Made by a program: the position numbers and the translations under genes | Notes under the pieces: generated by a model | The model's database searches: none | Seen by the model: the letters and a program-made list of their open reading frames with translations, nothing else | What the model was told of the DNA's origin: nothing | Shown: positions 10,212-22,612 of the stretch, piece after piece | How positions within the stretch are numbered: the first letter of the stretch is position 1 | How the letters are laid out: each line of letters starts with the position of its first letter | DNA from: Candolleomyces eurysporus | Taxonomy: Eukaryota; Basidiomycota; Agaricomycetes; Agaricales; Psathyrellaceae | Assembly (NCBI GenBank): GCA_027579435.1 | Contig: JANBPK010001202.1 | Coordinates: forward strand, 47,613 to 111,612 | DNA: 64,000 bases | Reading direction: 5' to 3'

Positions 10212-13200
10212 TCACACACGATAACAAGACAACTCCACCTTCTTCAAAAGACCTTTAAGCGTCCCACTCGTCCTGTTGCAATTATCCTTCAACCACACCT
10301 CCATATCCTTCCTCACCGCCCCCAGTTCTTCGCAAAGAGGCAACTCGCCTGTGGGTCGGACGAGCTGAGGGTTAAGCAGGATGTCAAACAACCTATTCCA
10401 AATATCCGCCTGCCAATACCTCTTGAACGGCGTCCCAACCTTGAAGCGAGCATCGCCGTTCTCATCCCTCGTCTGCGCGATCACACTTGTCCCCATATAC
10501 TTCCCAAACAGCATGCAATAAATAATGCCCGCGAGACCGTAGTAGTCTGTCTGGTACGTCCACGACCTGCCTTGCTGGATCTCAAAGCAGTCGCGTTCGT
10601 CCGGAGGCCAATCCGCTAGGAACTGCTGTCCTGGAGGGAAAAGCCGCGTGTCGATCATCCGCCCAAAATCGATGACTTTAAGCCCTTTACAGCTCCACCC
10701 TCCATCGCCTGAGGGTTCGTACTGTGCAGACCACGCTGATGCTCCTCCTGGTACGTCCTCCAGACGCAAAAGGCAGTTGTCGATCTTGAGATCACCGTGG
10801 ACGAAGCCGATACCGTGCATCCCTTCGAGCAATCGTAAAAGTTCTATGGAGAAGAACATGACAAGCAGCTCGTCCAGGCATGCACCGGCCTGAGAGACAC
10901 CAGCCGAGGCGGCATTGTTGACGATATCAAGCAGCATGCCTTGAGGGCAGTAATCCAACACGAGGAAGCTCTCGTCGCTGAATGCGTACAACGCGTGTGG
11001 CAACACGACAGACCGGCGCAGAGTGGGTACTAGCGCAGAATGTAGTCTCCGAAGGATGTGGTACTCCCAGAGATTGCGAGGCTTGACGATCTTGATGGCG
11101 ACCATAGAAGCGTTCTCTTCGTCGTCGTCGTCGAGGTCCTCCAGATCGCTGTCTTCGTCTTCGTCGTCGCCGCCAATGCGAACACCCAGGTCCCGAGCTT
11201 TGTACACGCAGCCGAATCCTCCTTCGCCGAGTTTTTCAGAGATTTGGAATCGGTTGCCGTTCAGCGACAAGGGGAAGATGTCTCCCCCAGAACTGGCCTT
11301 GCGTGTTTTCTTGAACACCTTCTGCAGCTGTTCAAGAGTTCCAGCGGGACGATCACGGAGGTCGTAGAAGTGGGGATCGGTCGGTATCCGGGATAGTAGC
11401 GTTGAGAGGATTGGGGCTTCGAAGGGATTGCATGGATTAGCGGGTCGGAATTTAGATGTCAGGGTAAGAGTGTCCACGAGGCTCAATCCACCGGTCCTCT
11501 CCTCAACTGCCATTGGGTGGTGCTCCTCCGCAACAGCATCGGCTTCATCGGCTTCCTCTTCCTCATCGACCTCTTCGATGCTGTTCTCCTGCAGCTCAGC
11601 CGCCAAGCGCTCAGCATCGGCTGCTGCCATGATCTGATCCCGGACGAAGTGTTGGAGGACTTTGCTCTTCGGCGATCCTTCTCCTTCCAGAGGTCGACCA
11701 TACCTCTCGCTCGGAGTCTGACCATTAGTGCTGGTCGTAAACTCAAAGGTCCTCTCCGTGATCGGCGTCATGACATTGAACTGCCCAAACCTGCCGCCGA
11801 GAGGCATATCTCTTTGGAAGGAAGGCTGATCATCGTAGTCGTTGGGGAGGTGCTCCGGAGCCAGTGGAGTCTCATAATGCTCGAGCTGTTCCTCCTCTTC
11901 GTAATAATCCTCCTCCTCTTCCTCGTACTGCTCTTCGTCCTCCACATGCCCCGCTGGCTCATAGACCTGATCCTCGGGATCCACTATTTCTGTCGGCTCC
12001 TCATTTAGAGGAGCTGGTGGAGGTTGCTGCTGTAATGCTGGTGTTATCGGCTGATCCATAAACGGCGTAAAGGCAGGCTGAGGCCTGCTCCCGAAAGGCG
12101 TGAACGCAGGCGTTTTATCGGTGAAGGGCGTGAATACGGAAGGAGTTGGTGTTTTGGGCGTGAAGGCACTTGTCGGTCGGAAAGCGTTTTCATTTTGCTC
12201 CGGAGGCCGACTGAAAACCTTGAATGGGGTCTTATTCTCATCCACAAAGGGAGTGAACGCAGGACCAAGGTCAACCTTGCCAGTAGGGATGTCGTGTTGT
12301 GATTTCGCTCTCTCGTGGTTGGACATTGGTTTCGCTTTCGGAGTAGGTTTGCCATGATCGTCCGTGAAGACGTCCCTCAGAGGGGCAAGAGGGATATTGC
12401 CAGATTGAGGAGGGTTGAAAACTTTGGAAAACACAGGCTGGTTCTGAGGGTCGTCAGTGGCGTCCTTTGGCCTGAATGCGCTAAAAGACGGAGTGGCTAC
12501 ATCCTTGACACCGAGCACATTTCGAGGAGTAATAAAAGGAGTCTTGTTTTGGTCCTCGACGAATACGCTGAACTGTGAGGCAAAAAGTCAGCATAGCTAG
12601 TATGAGATCTTGAGTGGCTCACCTTCGGTGCTGGTGTAGTGCGACTTGACTGGGCGTTTTCGTCCACGAAAGGCCTGAAAGCTATACAAACGAATAAGCT
12701 TTGATTCTCTCCGAACGAGGATGCGCTTACCACTTCCAGGCGTCTTTCCCATCACAGAATTCTCATTCTCTTTCGAGAAAGCTGGCCGAGGAGCAACCAG
12801 GGGAGTCACCGGTTCTATCTTCTTCAATGGGGCGTGCTTGCTTCCAGGAGCATCGAATCTGTTCGTCCTGTCCGGCGAATTGTACATGCCAAATACATCT
12901 GCCAACGCTTCCTTCGTGTTGATAGTCACAGTCGGCTCAGCGCCCCCAAATGTGCTCCTCCTTCTCGACATCCGTGATGTTGATTTTTGGTTGTCATCGT
13001 TGAAGTCCACTGGTGCTAACGAGCCCGATGAAGACGTTGAAGGGAATGCCGGCAGCTCTGAAGATGGCGGCGGAGCCCATTTCTTTCCGAACAGTCCCAT
13101 AGATCGCGCCCTTGCCTCTTGGATACTGTATTCCACCCCTTCCTCTGTGAAGAGCAGCCCCATATTGAACCGAAGCTTTTCTGGCCGCTTTCCAGGCGGC

Positions 13201-13907
13201 GGAGGCGCCAGCATCAGAGCATATCGCGAAGCAGCGGTGGAATTGAAGGAGACAATGTTGGCCGATGTTGTGGATTGAGCGGATGTTGAAGCAACAGAGG
13301 AAGTGGAAGCGGTTCTTCCTAGCTGCCTNCCCCGACGGTTGGGATATTGAAGCCTTCTGTTTACAACGCGACTGAAAATCGCGGTACCTTGTCTTCAAGC
13401 GTTCCAGCGGTCGGACCTGGCGTTCGATCCCCTTGAGATAGATCTTGTCCGCTTCACTAGCCCTGCGCGAGACAACGTTGGAATTCAAAAAACTGATACA
13501 ATATGTAACACTCACTTTCCATCGTGCTCCAGCAAATTGGCATAGTCCTCGTACAGCGCTGCATACGACGTTCCAATATCATTCGCAAGCAAAAATGCAA
13601 AGACGCTGATCGCCCCAGCTCTATCCAGCTGCCTAGCATATAACGCCCACATCTTGAGATACCTCAAGTCATTCTTATACATTGGGTCCTGTTTAAACTG
13701 GCCCGTCGCTTCCTTCAACAGCTCCTTCAACCCGGATTTTGGGTCCTTGTCCCCGTAGTTCTTGATTGTCCATTGGATGAATTGGTGGTATGCAGCGAGG
13801 GGGTCATCGTCTTCGTTCAGAGCCTTGGCCAGCTTTGACCGGAGCTTCTGGCGTTGCTTTTCTCTATCTGCCATACTTGAAGAGGGTTCGGATGTGCGCT
13901 GGGACAT
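10212..13907 (-). CDS. BUB1: BUB1/MadBub spindle-assembly checkpoint kinase
   Basis: Four exons on the minus strand, 13907-13516, 13462-12731, 12681-12623 and 12572-10212, encode about 1180 aa. Exon 1 holds the Mad3/BUB1 N-terminal TPR-like region (AAYHQFIQWT...DLRYLKMW). The next exon has a conserved TINTKEALADVFGMYN block (about 307) and a KEN box at about 360. A long acidic, TPF-repeat linker follows. The C-terminal kinase has GEGGFG (about 842), VAIK, HGDLKIDN (about 986) and DFG. The family acts at kinetochores, phosphorylating H2A and recruiting Mad/Bub factors. An N at 13329 interrupts exon 2, and ignoring it restores one frame. Starts at 13907 or 13874 are both possible. Confidence 0.93.
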
Positions 13908-13997
13908 GATACATGAAGGGTCGTCCTCGTTGTGTACGGCGTCGAACAACGAGGTTCGAGTTCAGGACTCAATTTGGCTCTGTTTACCGCCGGCTCA

Positions 13998-14021
13998 ACG
14001 CGTCGCGTCACACAGCACGTG
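13998..14021. promoter_or_regulatory. MCB-like ACGCGT and CACGTG sites in a divergent promoter
   Basis: ACGCGT at 13998-14003 sits 91 bp before the BUB1 start, and the palindrome CACGTG is at 14016-14021. ACGCGT is the known MBF/MCB site of G1/S genes in ascomycete yeasts, and CACGTG is a bHLH site. Position fits cell-cycle control of BUB1, but their use in this fungus is inferred. Confidence 0.45.
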
Positions 14022-14066
14022 ATCAAGCGAGGCGCGTCAAATCGCGCCTAGTCGCGATGCTCGATA

Positions 14067-16019
14067 ATGGCTGTCGAGAACGGCGCCCACACTCCAAACA
14101 GCAACGTTGTCGACGTCGCATTCCACTCCGATCCCGCCCATCTCTTATCGGCCGCTCACGTTGTGAATCGACACCAGCACAGCGCCATCACGGATCGATG
14201 CAGTGGGAACGTGAGTAAGTAATCGTCGTCACAGTTGTCACCTTGCTCTCTTATGGACACCCATCTCTCACAGTTCTACGGTACCAACCATGTACCCTCT
14301 GACACAGAACTTCTCGAAATCGAGAAATTGCTCGCACCACACAACGCTAGGCTATCGCAGCTGCAAAAGGACCTCGAGCAAGCTGAAGCCAAAATCGCCA
14401 GGCTGAAGAAAGAGCAGGAAGACATTCTGAAGGTCATCAAGCCCCTCAAATCTCTTTCTTCTCTCATTCGCCGCTTCCCTCGAGAGGTCATGGAACTCAT
14501 TTTCACGTATTCTATACCGGCTCCGGCCCCTGGAACATTTACCTACGACGTCTGCCATGGACCACTGGTCTTGCTGAGGGTGTGCAAGATGTGGAGGGAT
14601 ATAGCGTTGAACACGCCACAGTTGTGGACATCGGTGGTACCGATGGCTCCTTTTCACCTGCTGCATTCACATGGAACCACTTCGGACGCCAAAAGGGCAG
14701 CGTTGGCACTTGAGCAGCTCGACCAATGGCTCGGACGCTCCAAAAACTACCCCCTTTCGATTTCTCTATATGGACCTTCACCGTCAACAGTCCGATGGGA
14801 TAGAGGACACACCATGCGAGACCTCGCCTCCACGCTTCTGACTCATTCACGCCGATGGGAATCCGTTAATTTTGATGCACCCCGCTGGCAGCCCGTCCAC
14901 TTCATCGACGTCGTTGCCGAATCTTTACCCGCCCTTAAGCGTCTGCGATTGTCCGCAAGCTACCTATTATTAGCCTACCAGCAACGGGTTCATTTCAATG
15001 GCTTACTTACGGCTCCCAACCTGAAGGAACTGCAGATCGAAGCGCCTCGTCTATATTTCCCTTTGTCAAAGCTGCCCGTCAACTGGACCAATCTCACCCA
15101 CCTATACCTTGGCGGTGGTGATAAGTTCCGCCTAGATCGATCATCACAGGACAGCCAGCTCACGGCCCCCGAGATGCTGCCTATTATCAAGCAATGCCAG
15201 AAGCTACGAATTCTATCCCTTCTCCTCATCTCTGCTCCCAATCCACTACCGGAGTCGGAGACCCAAATTACCTTGTCGAATTTGGAGGCCCTTAATGTAA
15301 CTGGGTGTAGATCGCAGATACACTATTTACTGCGATCAATCATGACGCCGCGTATCCGGGAGATACATTATCAGCCTTTCTTCCCACCAGTTCAAGTGTC
15401 CCCATTCACCCTCACACTTCCCCTGACTTCATTCCTCCAACGATACGGAAATCCGACTGAAGTTCTATCATTCAATCTGCCCTCCGTATCAAGAGAAGAT
15501 CTGCAATCATGGTTGGAGTGTACGCCGGCTCTGAAGCAGCTCAATCTCGGACAAGAATTCCAAATCGCACCCCCTCCTCCTCCCCTGACTTCTTCAGCAC
15601 TACTCGACTTCGAATGCGCATTCGATGATTCTTGTATCAGTTTGTTAACACCTAAGCAAGATCAACCATACTTTTGTCCAAACCTCAAGATATTCCGATG
15701 TTCCATGAAACCCCGCGTCTCGGGAGACGCCATCCTCGCGTTCCTCGCGGCCAGGACCGATCCTTTGTTGGTAGGCGATGGCGGGATCATCGAAGAGGTC
15801 TCAATCCATGATCTTCCGTACGATTCTCCGCTCGGGGACTGGACTGAAGCAGAGGAAGAGAGGCTCAAACCGATACGAGAGGCAGGCGTTCGACTTTCGT
15901 TCATGAAAACGTTTTATTACCAGTCCAAACTGGCACCTGCTCTCGCCAGTGAGCCGCCTCCGGGTACTTGTGTCTCTGGGTTTGGAACGGGATATGGAGT
16001 TGATTTTAACCTCTTTTGA
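14067..16019 (+). CDS. F-box protein with coiled coil and LRR-like C-terminal region
   Basis: Preferred model: exon 1 14067-14210 (48 codons), intron 14211-14273 with GTGAGTAAGT donor and CTCACAG acceptor, exon 2 14274-16019, total about 629 aa. The frames join exactly (SGN to FYGTNHVPSD). Alternatively translation starts at the ATG at 14253 inside the intron, giving 588 aa. A predicted coiled coil (LSQLQKDLEQAEAKIARLKK) precedes an F-box-like segment (IRRFPREVMELIFTYS). A long region with spaced Leu follows, typical of Agaricomycete F-box proteins that select SCF ubiquitin-ligase substrates. The gene is divergent from BUB1, and a decayed copy of its 3' end lies at 17944. Confidence 0.8.
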
Positions 16020-17050
16020 ATTGAGTGTGGAGAACATGTATGTACTGTGCAAAGTCTGTTTTCTCACACCGAGCCGCTCCGGTGGGACTGGGAATCAATA
16101 AAGTCGATATGGATTTGAGCCTCTCTTTTCTTTCTATCTAAATTTACAACCCTCACGCTCGATGTCGAGAGCCTGTGAGCTTAAGCCCGAAGGTTGAGGA
16201 TGCGTTAGCTCTACCCCAGAGAACCAGCACAAGAGACTCTTCTCCCTGTGCAGTCTGGCAATCCAAAGAATTCCGTGCATTCTGGCACGAGGAAAGATGC
16301 TTTGAATTTTCGCCATAGTATCCTCGTCGCTGCCAGTCTCCAAATAATCCTCATTCCCGACGACGTGCTTGAAGAGACGGCTACTGCGATCCTGATGAAA
16401 GGCTTATGCGCCCCCGCAACGTTCTGATGTCCGTGTTACTTTGACAAGGGGTATCATAACGGTCTTCCATGTTCCTTGATTTCTATCTACCTCAGACATT
16501 ACAGTGCATTCGGACCTGGAGTGTCATCCAAAGGAATTCCCTATACTACCCTCGGGCTTATCACCTCTTGCTGCTTCCTCATTCCTACTTAAAACCAGAC
16601 GCCAATGGCAAGGAATGACTCTAGTCACCCGTCCAGCCTCTTCCCCCCTACAGAGCTTTAAATTCGGGGCGGAAGCAGTGAATCTGGTTCTGACACACGT
16701 GCACGTTGGGCCAGGAAGTCAGCAATCTCAGGCCCGATTCGACACAGAACGACATTTGGTGTAAACCATGGGGAGTTAGGTTGGGTCAGTCATGCCCGTA
16801 TTTCACCTCTACGCTTTTGGTGGTGAGGAGCAGGTCCATGGGATAGCCACCCATTCCAATTCTTTCGGAGTCTCTGGCTGTTGGACTCGTCGCGTTCTGT
16901 GGCCATGGACATTCCAAATCTGTCATGATATCATTGATTGAAATGATGGAAATCAACGATCGCTTCGGGGATTTCCAGCCTGAGACACTGGATTTCACCT
17001 GCACCCGGCTTGTGTGGTCCACTTCGCTTTCCTCTTCCTCCTACATTGCC
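16020..17050. other. Intergenic, no gene seen
   Basis: Only short random reading frames. The first ~100 bp are probably the 3' UTR of the F-box gene. Confidence 0.45.
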
Positions 17051-17587
17051 ATGGACAAAAAGCCAGAGCTGCCAACTCCCGACAATTCTGAGGGGCTGGA
17101 TCCTGTTGCAATCCGATACAGGGACCGGTTGATCATCTTTGAGTATTTCGCTCGACAGGCGAAGTTCTTTCCCAACACCGACTTGCCCAAGCTAGAGGCC
17201 AGTGTGGCTGAGGCGATGGCGAAAGACCCCATCTGGTCTATTCCCAACACGATTTCGTCGAAAGACTTGTCCGTCCGTTACCAACAACTTGATTTGATTT
17301 GCTCTCGAGACCTCGTGGATGCAGAGGAGTACGTTCCAGCCCTGTTATTCTCGCTCGTCGTCCTCACGCCACCACACAGTTACATGTGGGCCGCCCAAGC
17401 GGCGACGACGTACCTATTGCTCATGAGGCAACATGAGCTCCCACAGTTCCCCGAGAAGGAACGGTATGCACTTATCAGGCAAGCAACGGAGCATGCGTGA
17501 GTGTTTTCAACTTATCGGCCATATAGACGCAATCCGTTTCATCATAAATCATCTAGTGCAAGGGCCTCTCAAAGGGGTGCGCTGTAG
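17051..17587 (+). CDS. Hypothetical helical protein
   Basis: ATG at 17051 opens a frame to 17496. A GTGAGT donor at 17497 and a CTAG acceptor at 17553-17556 allow splicing to 17557-17587, which adds a short tail; without splicing the frame stops at 17500. The product is about 160 aa with alternating hydrophobic and charged stretches and no motif I recognise. It has no signal peptide or clear membrane segment. The closing exon is short, so the end of the model is the least certain part. Confidence 0.5.
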
Positions 17588-17943
17588 GGCTACCGTGCTA
17601 CCGATTTAGATTGTCATATAATATGGTTGACTACGTGTGGAAGTAGGGATAGATATATAACCCCTAATCGCAANTTTTTCTGCGCGACGCTCGCTTCCCT
17701 GCGATTTGAATGGCCGGTTACCAGAAAGCCTTCATGGTATGTAACTAATTGTTAGGCCACCGTGGTTGATCAATGATGGCAGAGTGAAGCGCCACTGGAA
17801 CAATAGACGAAGGAGGGGACGCATGGGCCTCGTACAGTTGAATCCTGTATGTCTCCCTCAAGTCAGTCATTCCTCGACTCGCTTGCTTGCCCATAAAACT
17901 CGTTGCCGCGTTCAACGATAACACTAACAGTATGTAGATCTTG

Positions 17944-18064
17944 TTCGTTCAGGAAAACAGTGTATGCCCAGTCCGACCTGGCACCTACTCGCGTCAGTGG
18001 GCCACTTGTGGGTTGATTTTAAACTCTTTCGAATTAAGATGCGAGAATATGCATGTACTGTGCG
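17944..18064 (+). pseudogene. Decayed copy of the F-box gene 3' end
   Basis: This stretch aligns to 15899-16055, covering the last codons, stop region and start of the 3' UTR of the F-box gene. It has substitutions and an internal deletion of about 40 bp. Shared landmarks are CAGTCC.A.CTGGCACCT, GTTGATTTTAA and GCATGTACTGTGC. It is a duplication footprint with no coding capacity. Confidence 0.75.
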
Positions 18065-18259
18065 GTGCTCCGAAGTACCTGCAAAAGACACGATGTATAA
18101 ATTGAGCAAGAAAGGATTGTCATGTGTGTGCTACAAATGCTGTGAATCGGATTGAACGGGAAGCGTAAAGTACTAGATACCAGCGACCAGAAGGAATGCA
18201 AAATACAAACAGGCAGACGAAACCTGGACATGAATCAAACCGGGAGTCGCACCACCATG

Positions 18260-21200
18260 CTATGAAGATGCGCGCGATTCCCTGATGAGATCCGTAAAGT
18301 ATTTCCGGAAACTCTTGGAGTCTAGTTCTCGCAATTTCGTCGAGAAGTCGATAGCTGCGTTGGACGGCCAACCTTTGGAAGGAAGGAACGCGGTAGCAAA
18401 GTAGGTTTGTGCTTCGTGTTCTCGTACTTTCACAATCGTCTGGAGGAGGTTGGCGATCTCATGGAGGACCTTGTAGATAAAATACATCAATGCTTGAACA
18501 GACGTCCCTGACAGAAAGCAACGTACCACGAGCATCTGGCCGTCTTTCAGATTAAATTCCGGTGACGACGGCACTGCAAAGGCAGTAGGGACTAGCTGTT
18601 CGTAAATGAACCTATCGAATCCAGGAAGGCCCTGCGACTCGGGGTGTCCATTGGGTGCTGAGGACGGTTGCGACAATGGCTGTCCCCAGACGGTGACACA
18701 TCGACTGAAGAAGGACAATGCAGCCTTCTGACTCCCCGGATCTGATACGTCCTCCACGAGACCAAGCATGCTTCTCAGAAACGATTCGAAAGATGCCGAA
18801 TTTTCTGTATGAAGAGGGATCGGATCAACTTTGAAAACGGCAAGAATAATAATAAACACATACGTTCTGAAGTGAAGATCCCTTCTAGCTTGGAGGACAC
18901 GACCACGATAAGCAAATTAAGAAAAGCCTTTTTCGTTTCACTTTGCGACCGCATGTCATCGGTCCCAGAAGGCGCTTGCGAGAGCATCGCGGTAATGTGA
19001 GCATTGAGCGGACCAATGAGTTTATCCAGGACGTCGAACATGTCTTTCTACAGGGAGGCGTAAGCCAATCGAGCGGTTGGAACAAAGCAAACAACATTTT
19101 GACTTCGACATACCTGGAGTTTATGGATCAAAAGACCGATAAAGTTCATAAAGTCTACCAATTCCGATGGCTCAAAGTGAGCAAGGAGGTTATTCATGAG
19201 CGGTGGGATAAAGGTCGTGACGGAAGGTCCTGCGGTGGCCAAAATCCGAGCGAACGCAAAGCGAGTCTATAGCATGGCATAAATGAGCACCCAGATCATC
19301 TCAAAGGAAGGAGGGGAAGGAAGCAACATACCGCATCCCGGATGGGCTTAAGAATATTCATCGCTTCCAGACAGACCAAAATAGCCTGCGCAACCTCCGC
19401 AAACACCTTCACCGCCGGGGCCATATAGTTTTCAGGAACAGTCGCCGGATAATCCGGGAACCCTTTCGAAATATTACCCAACGCCATGATAATATGATGC
19501 ACCTTCACAACAGGAACCAAATCCTGCGTCCCAGCTCTGAAAAGCTGCAGGTTGGCGGACAGCTCCTCCATGAGAGGCTTTACCAGAGAAAGCAACAGCG
19601 CTCCCTGCTGTTCCGGATTTTTCGAAGTCACCGACGTCAAAATCCCAACGGTCTCGAAGAGATATAACTGCGAATCAAACATGGTGCTTTTGATCGCTTC
19701 AGAGAGGAGGTCGCCTTCTGGTTCTTCGGGTTCCGGAATCTCGACTTCGATGGGAAGCAAGTCTCGCATACTGTTGACGATAGTCACACTGATATCGGCC
19801 TGGATCTCGTTTCTCGACTCTTTGATGAAGCGGTGGAAGAGGTAGAACAGCCTAGAACGATAGGCCGCGTTATCGTTATGTAGACCTCTGCGCACCACAG
19901 TCAGCAATTGAGAATGACGATGCGTCCTGCCATGAAGATGCGCACCGAATGTCAATCATGGCCTCGAGAGTTGGAAGGATGCATTCTTTCCGGACTTTGA
20001 AGAAGTCGGGGTAGCGAGCCACGGTTTCGAAGAACTGTAAAGAAACGGCACGATTTGGATAGGAAGCGATTCCGGAGCGAACCAGGGTAGACAGCATCTC
20101 CCCGTGGCTGGTGAGAGGATATGCCGAATAATCGGTTTTCTTCTTCTCTTTGTCTTGAATGGCTGGTGCATGGCAGAACGCGGCCCTACCCTTCCCGCCA
20201 GCTTATATAAATTCGTATTGAGTAAAGAGGTGGCAAGAACCAACACAAGACTCACTCTTGTTGATCTCGCCAAAAATATAGACAAGATAAACACCAAGCT
20301 CAGCATCGTTCCATTTGAGCTGAGTACCACTCTGATACGCAGTCATTGTATTGATAGCCAAGGTCCTAATGGCATTCGTAACCAAATCTTGATCAACGGT
20401 CAGGATGGAGTCCATGAAGGTCCTCAATTCCTGATGTATGTACCATGTTTTGGTTCAGCCAATTCGAAGCGCAGAGAGGAGCTGGACCAACCTTTCTCAT
20501 TTTTTCGAATTCGGCATTGTCATCGTCGTCAACATCGTCCGGTTCTGCCTCCCCATCCCATTTCATCTTCAGCAAGATCACTTCCAGGAGATTTGCCAAG
20601 AAGGAACGCTTCTGGTCGTCGATAGGTTCTGTGGACACTTTCTTGCTTCGCTTATACTAGAAGGGACGGTCAAGGCGTGGCTATTGGGTAAGTCATGGAC
20701 ACACTTACGCTAGTGAGAATGACAGCAAGCAAAGGGAAGACAGTCGAAGCAGTATCGTCATAGTCGTCAGCCATGAACCGAAGCATGACCGGCTGGAGCT
20801 GCTGCAGATATAGCAATGCTTCTGCGCGAATCGCTTCTGGGGTTGAAGGCTCCTAGCAGGCTTTTAAGCAAGCAATCTTCAGCGAGGATAGATAAGTCAA
20901 CTCACGTCAATGAGCTTTGTGAGCTCAAGGCCGAGGACATTGAGCAACTTCCCAAGCGCTTCGCGATACGATTCCTCCGCCTCATCGGTGTCATCTCCTC
21001 GTTCAATCTGTTGTTTCCGGGTCTTGGCCTCCAGGGCGTCAAGAACTTCGCCCAGCGATAGGACTTTGAGAAGCTGAAGCTTGTCGCTCGGCTCCTTCAA
21101 CCCCTTCGACACGATTCGCAACAATGCCACCGATGTTGCTAATCGGATAGGTAACGAGGCGTCTGCGAGAAGCTTGAAGAGGAGGGGCACAGTCGTTTGA

Positions 21201-22326
21201 GTGACAGTCAGATTAATATCGATCCACCCTGGTGAAAATAAAAATCATTAGTCCCAAGGGTTCAAGGCAACAAGTCGTAAACGCGAACTGACCGACATAG
21301 GACCCAAACGTCCGGATACCCCAATCCACGACTTCGATAGCATCCCCCAGCTCCTTCGTCGATTCCTGAGTCGAGGAATTTTCCCGACATGCCCGCATCC
21401 GGTCTGCGTTCTCAGCGACGATAGTCAAGACCGCCTCGTTGATCCTCGCCGCGTCCCTATCTCGAACCGCATCCCTCACCCTACTATCTCTCGCATGCCG
21501 TACTTCATTCCACGCCCGTGCAGATTTAATCATCTGATCTGCAACTTCCCCCGAGATTTCGAGGACCAGGTGGAAGAACAAAAGGGAGATGTGGCGGTTG
21601 AACCCGGCTGTCGAAGTTTGCGACGCAGGTTGGATGAGCGTGAAGATATCAGTGAAGAAGGAGGGCCATTGCTCCACATATGTGCAGAGGAAGAATAGTG
21701 TAAGGGTATGTGAGAACTTGTTTCTAAGGACTGGCACACGAAAGGGATTGAGCAAGTCCGAGTCAGAGCTTATTGTACGTCATAGCATCGAGAGGGCTGA
21801 TCAAAGGACTCACAGGAAGCATCTACTTCAGCAGGACCTCCAACGTATTCTGATTGGATATAATTTATCATAGCTTGTTGCAGTGTCTGGAACGTTTCTT
21901 GTTCGAGGGGTTCAAACCTGTACCCAGTATCAGCACGAAAGCCCGATCAAAGGGGAGGTTTGGCGAGGGCGACACAGAGCATTCACTGACAGAGATCTGT
22001 CAGCCCGACAGCATTCGAGCGAGTATTTGGGGAACGGTTGGGCCCCCAACTACAGCAATATGACTCTGAAGCAGCAAGAACAGAGCTCACCGATTGTCCA
22101 AAAAGTCATCCAGCACCCGGAGAGCCCAGAACCTGGCCTGTGCAGGATATTTCCGCCTCCCATCTGCGTTCGCGTCCACGAAGATATGGAGGGCAAGCTG
22201 CCACGTCTCACTAGCGTTCTGCTGGATGTTCTGTATATATCCGAGAGCTTGCTGGTATAGCGCAGACTGGCTTGGATCTGATGCAATGGCGATCGCCTGA
22301 ACGACCTGCTCGATCTCGTGCTCCAT
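18260..22326 (-). CDS. LOS1: Exportin-T (tRNA nuclear export receptor)
   Basis: Thirteen exons on the minus strand: 22326-22091, 21917-21814, 21730-21293, 21228-20906, 20852-20709, 20656-20492, 20430-20256, 20201-19946, 19887-19332, 19266-19114, 19047-18864, 18804-18527 and 18469-18260. All junctions are GT..AG and phases add up, giving 1073 aa, the usual size of XPOT/Los1. The N-terminal part matches the exportin HEAT region (ALRVLDDFL, FLRNKF, EQWPSFFTDIF, YVGWIDINLT). A GLHNDNAAYRSRLFYLFHRF block and a C-terminal FRKYFTDLIRES follow. The protein binds RanGTP and mature tRNA and exports it. Two intron-containing tRNA-Lys genes lie in the same window, which is probably coincidence. Confidence 0.95.
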
Positions 22327-22612
22327 TGGCTTTGAGGACGCGTCGAATACAACGATAAAGCCTGCAGCGAGTGGGATCGCGTCCCCTGGTCGTCGTCGAA
22401 GGGTAAAAGCAGCGGAAAAACTTTTGATTGTTGTGGCAGACGAGAAGAAATGGGAGATCGTCTTTGGCACTGAGTTTTGAGATCAATTCGGGAGAATCTC
22501 GCCCACGTGCCCCACACGACTCACACCACAGCACAATCGATTCTAAAATCTCTATCTCGTATTTTTAGCAATCCTAATGGATACATACAGCAGTCACATA
22601 AATCCTAATAGA

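Noticed and set aside
11058..12360. Long plus-strand open frames opposite the BUB1 exon
   Set aside because: They are antisense shadows of a GC-rich, acidic-repeat coding exon with no start, splice or motif support.
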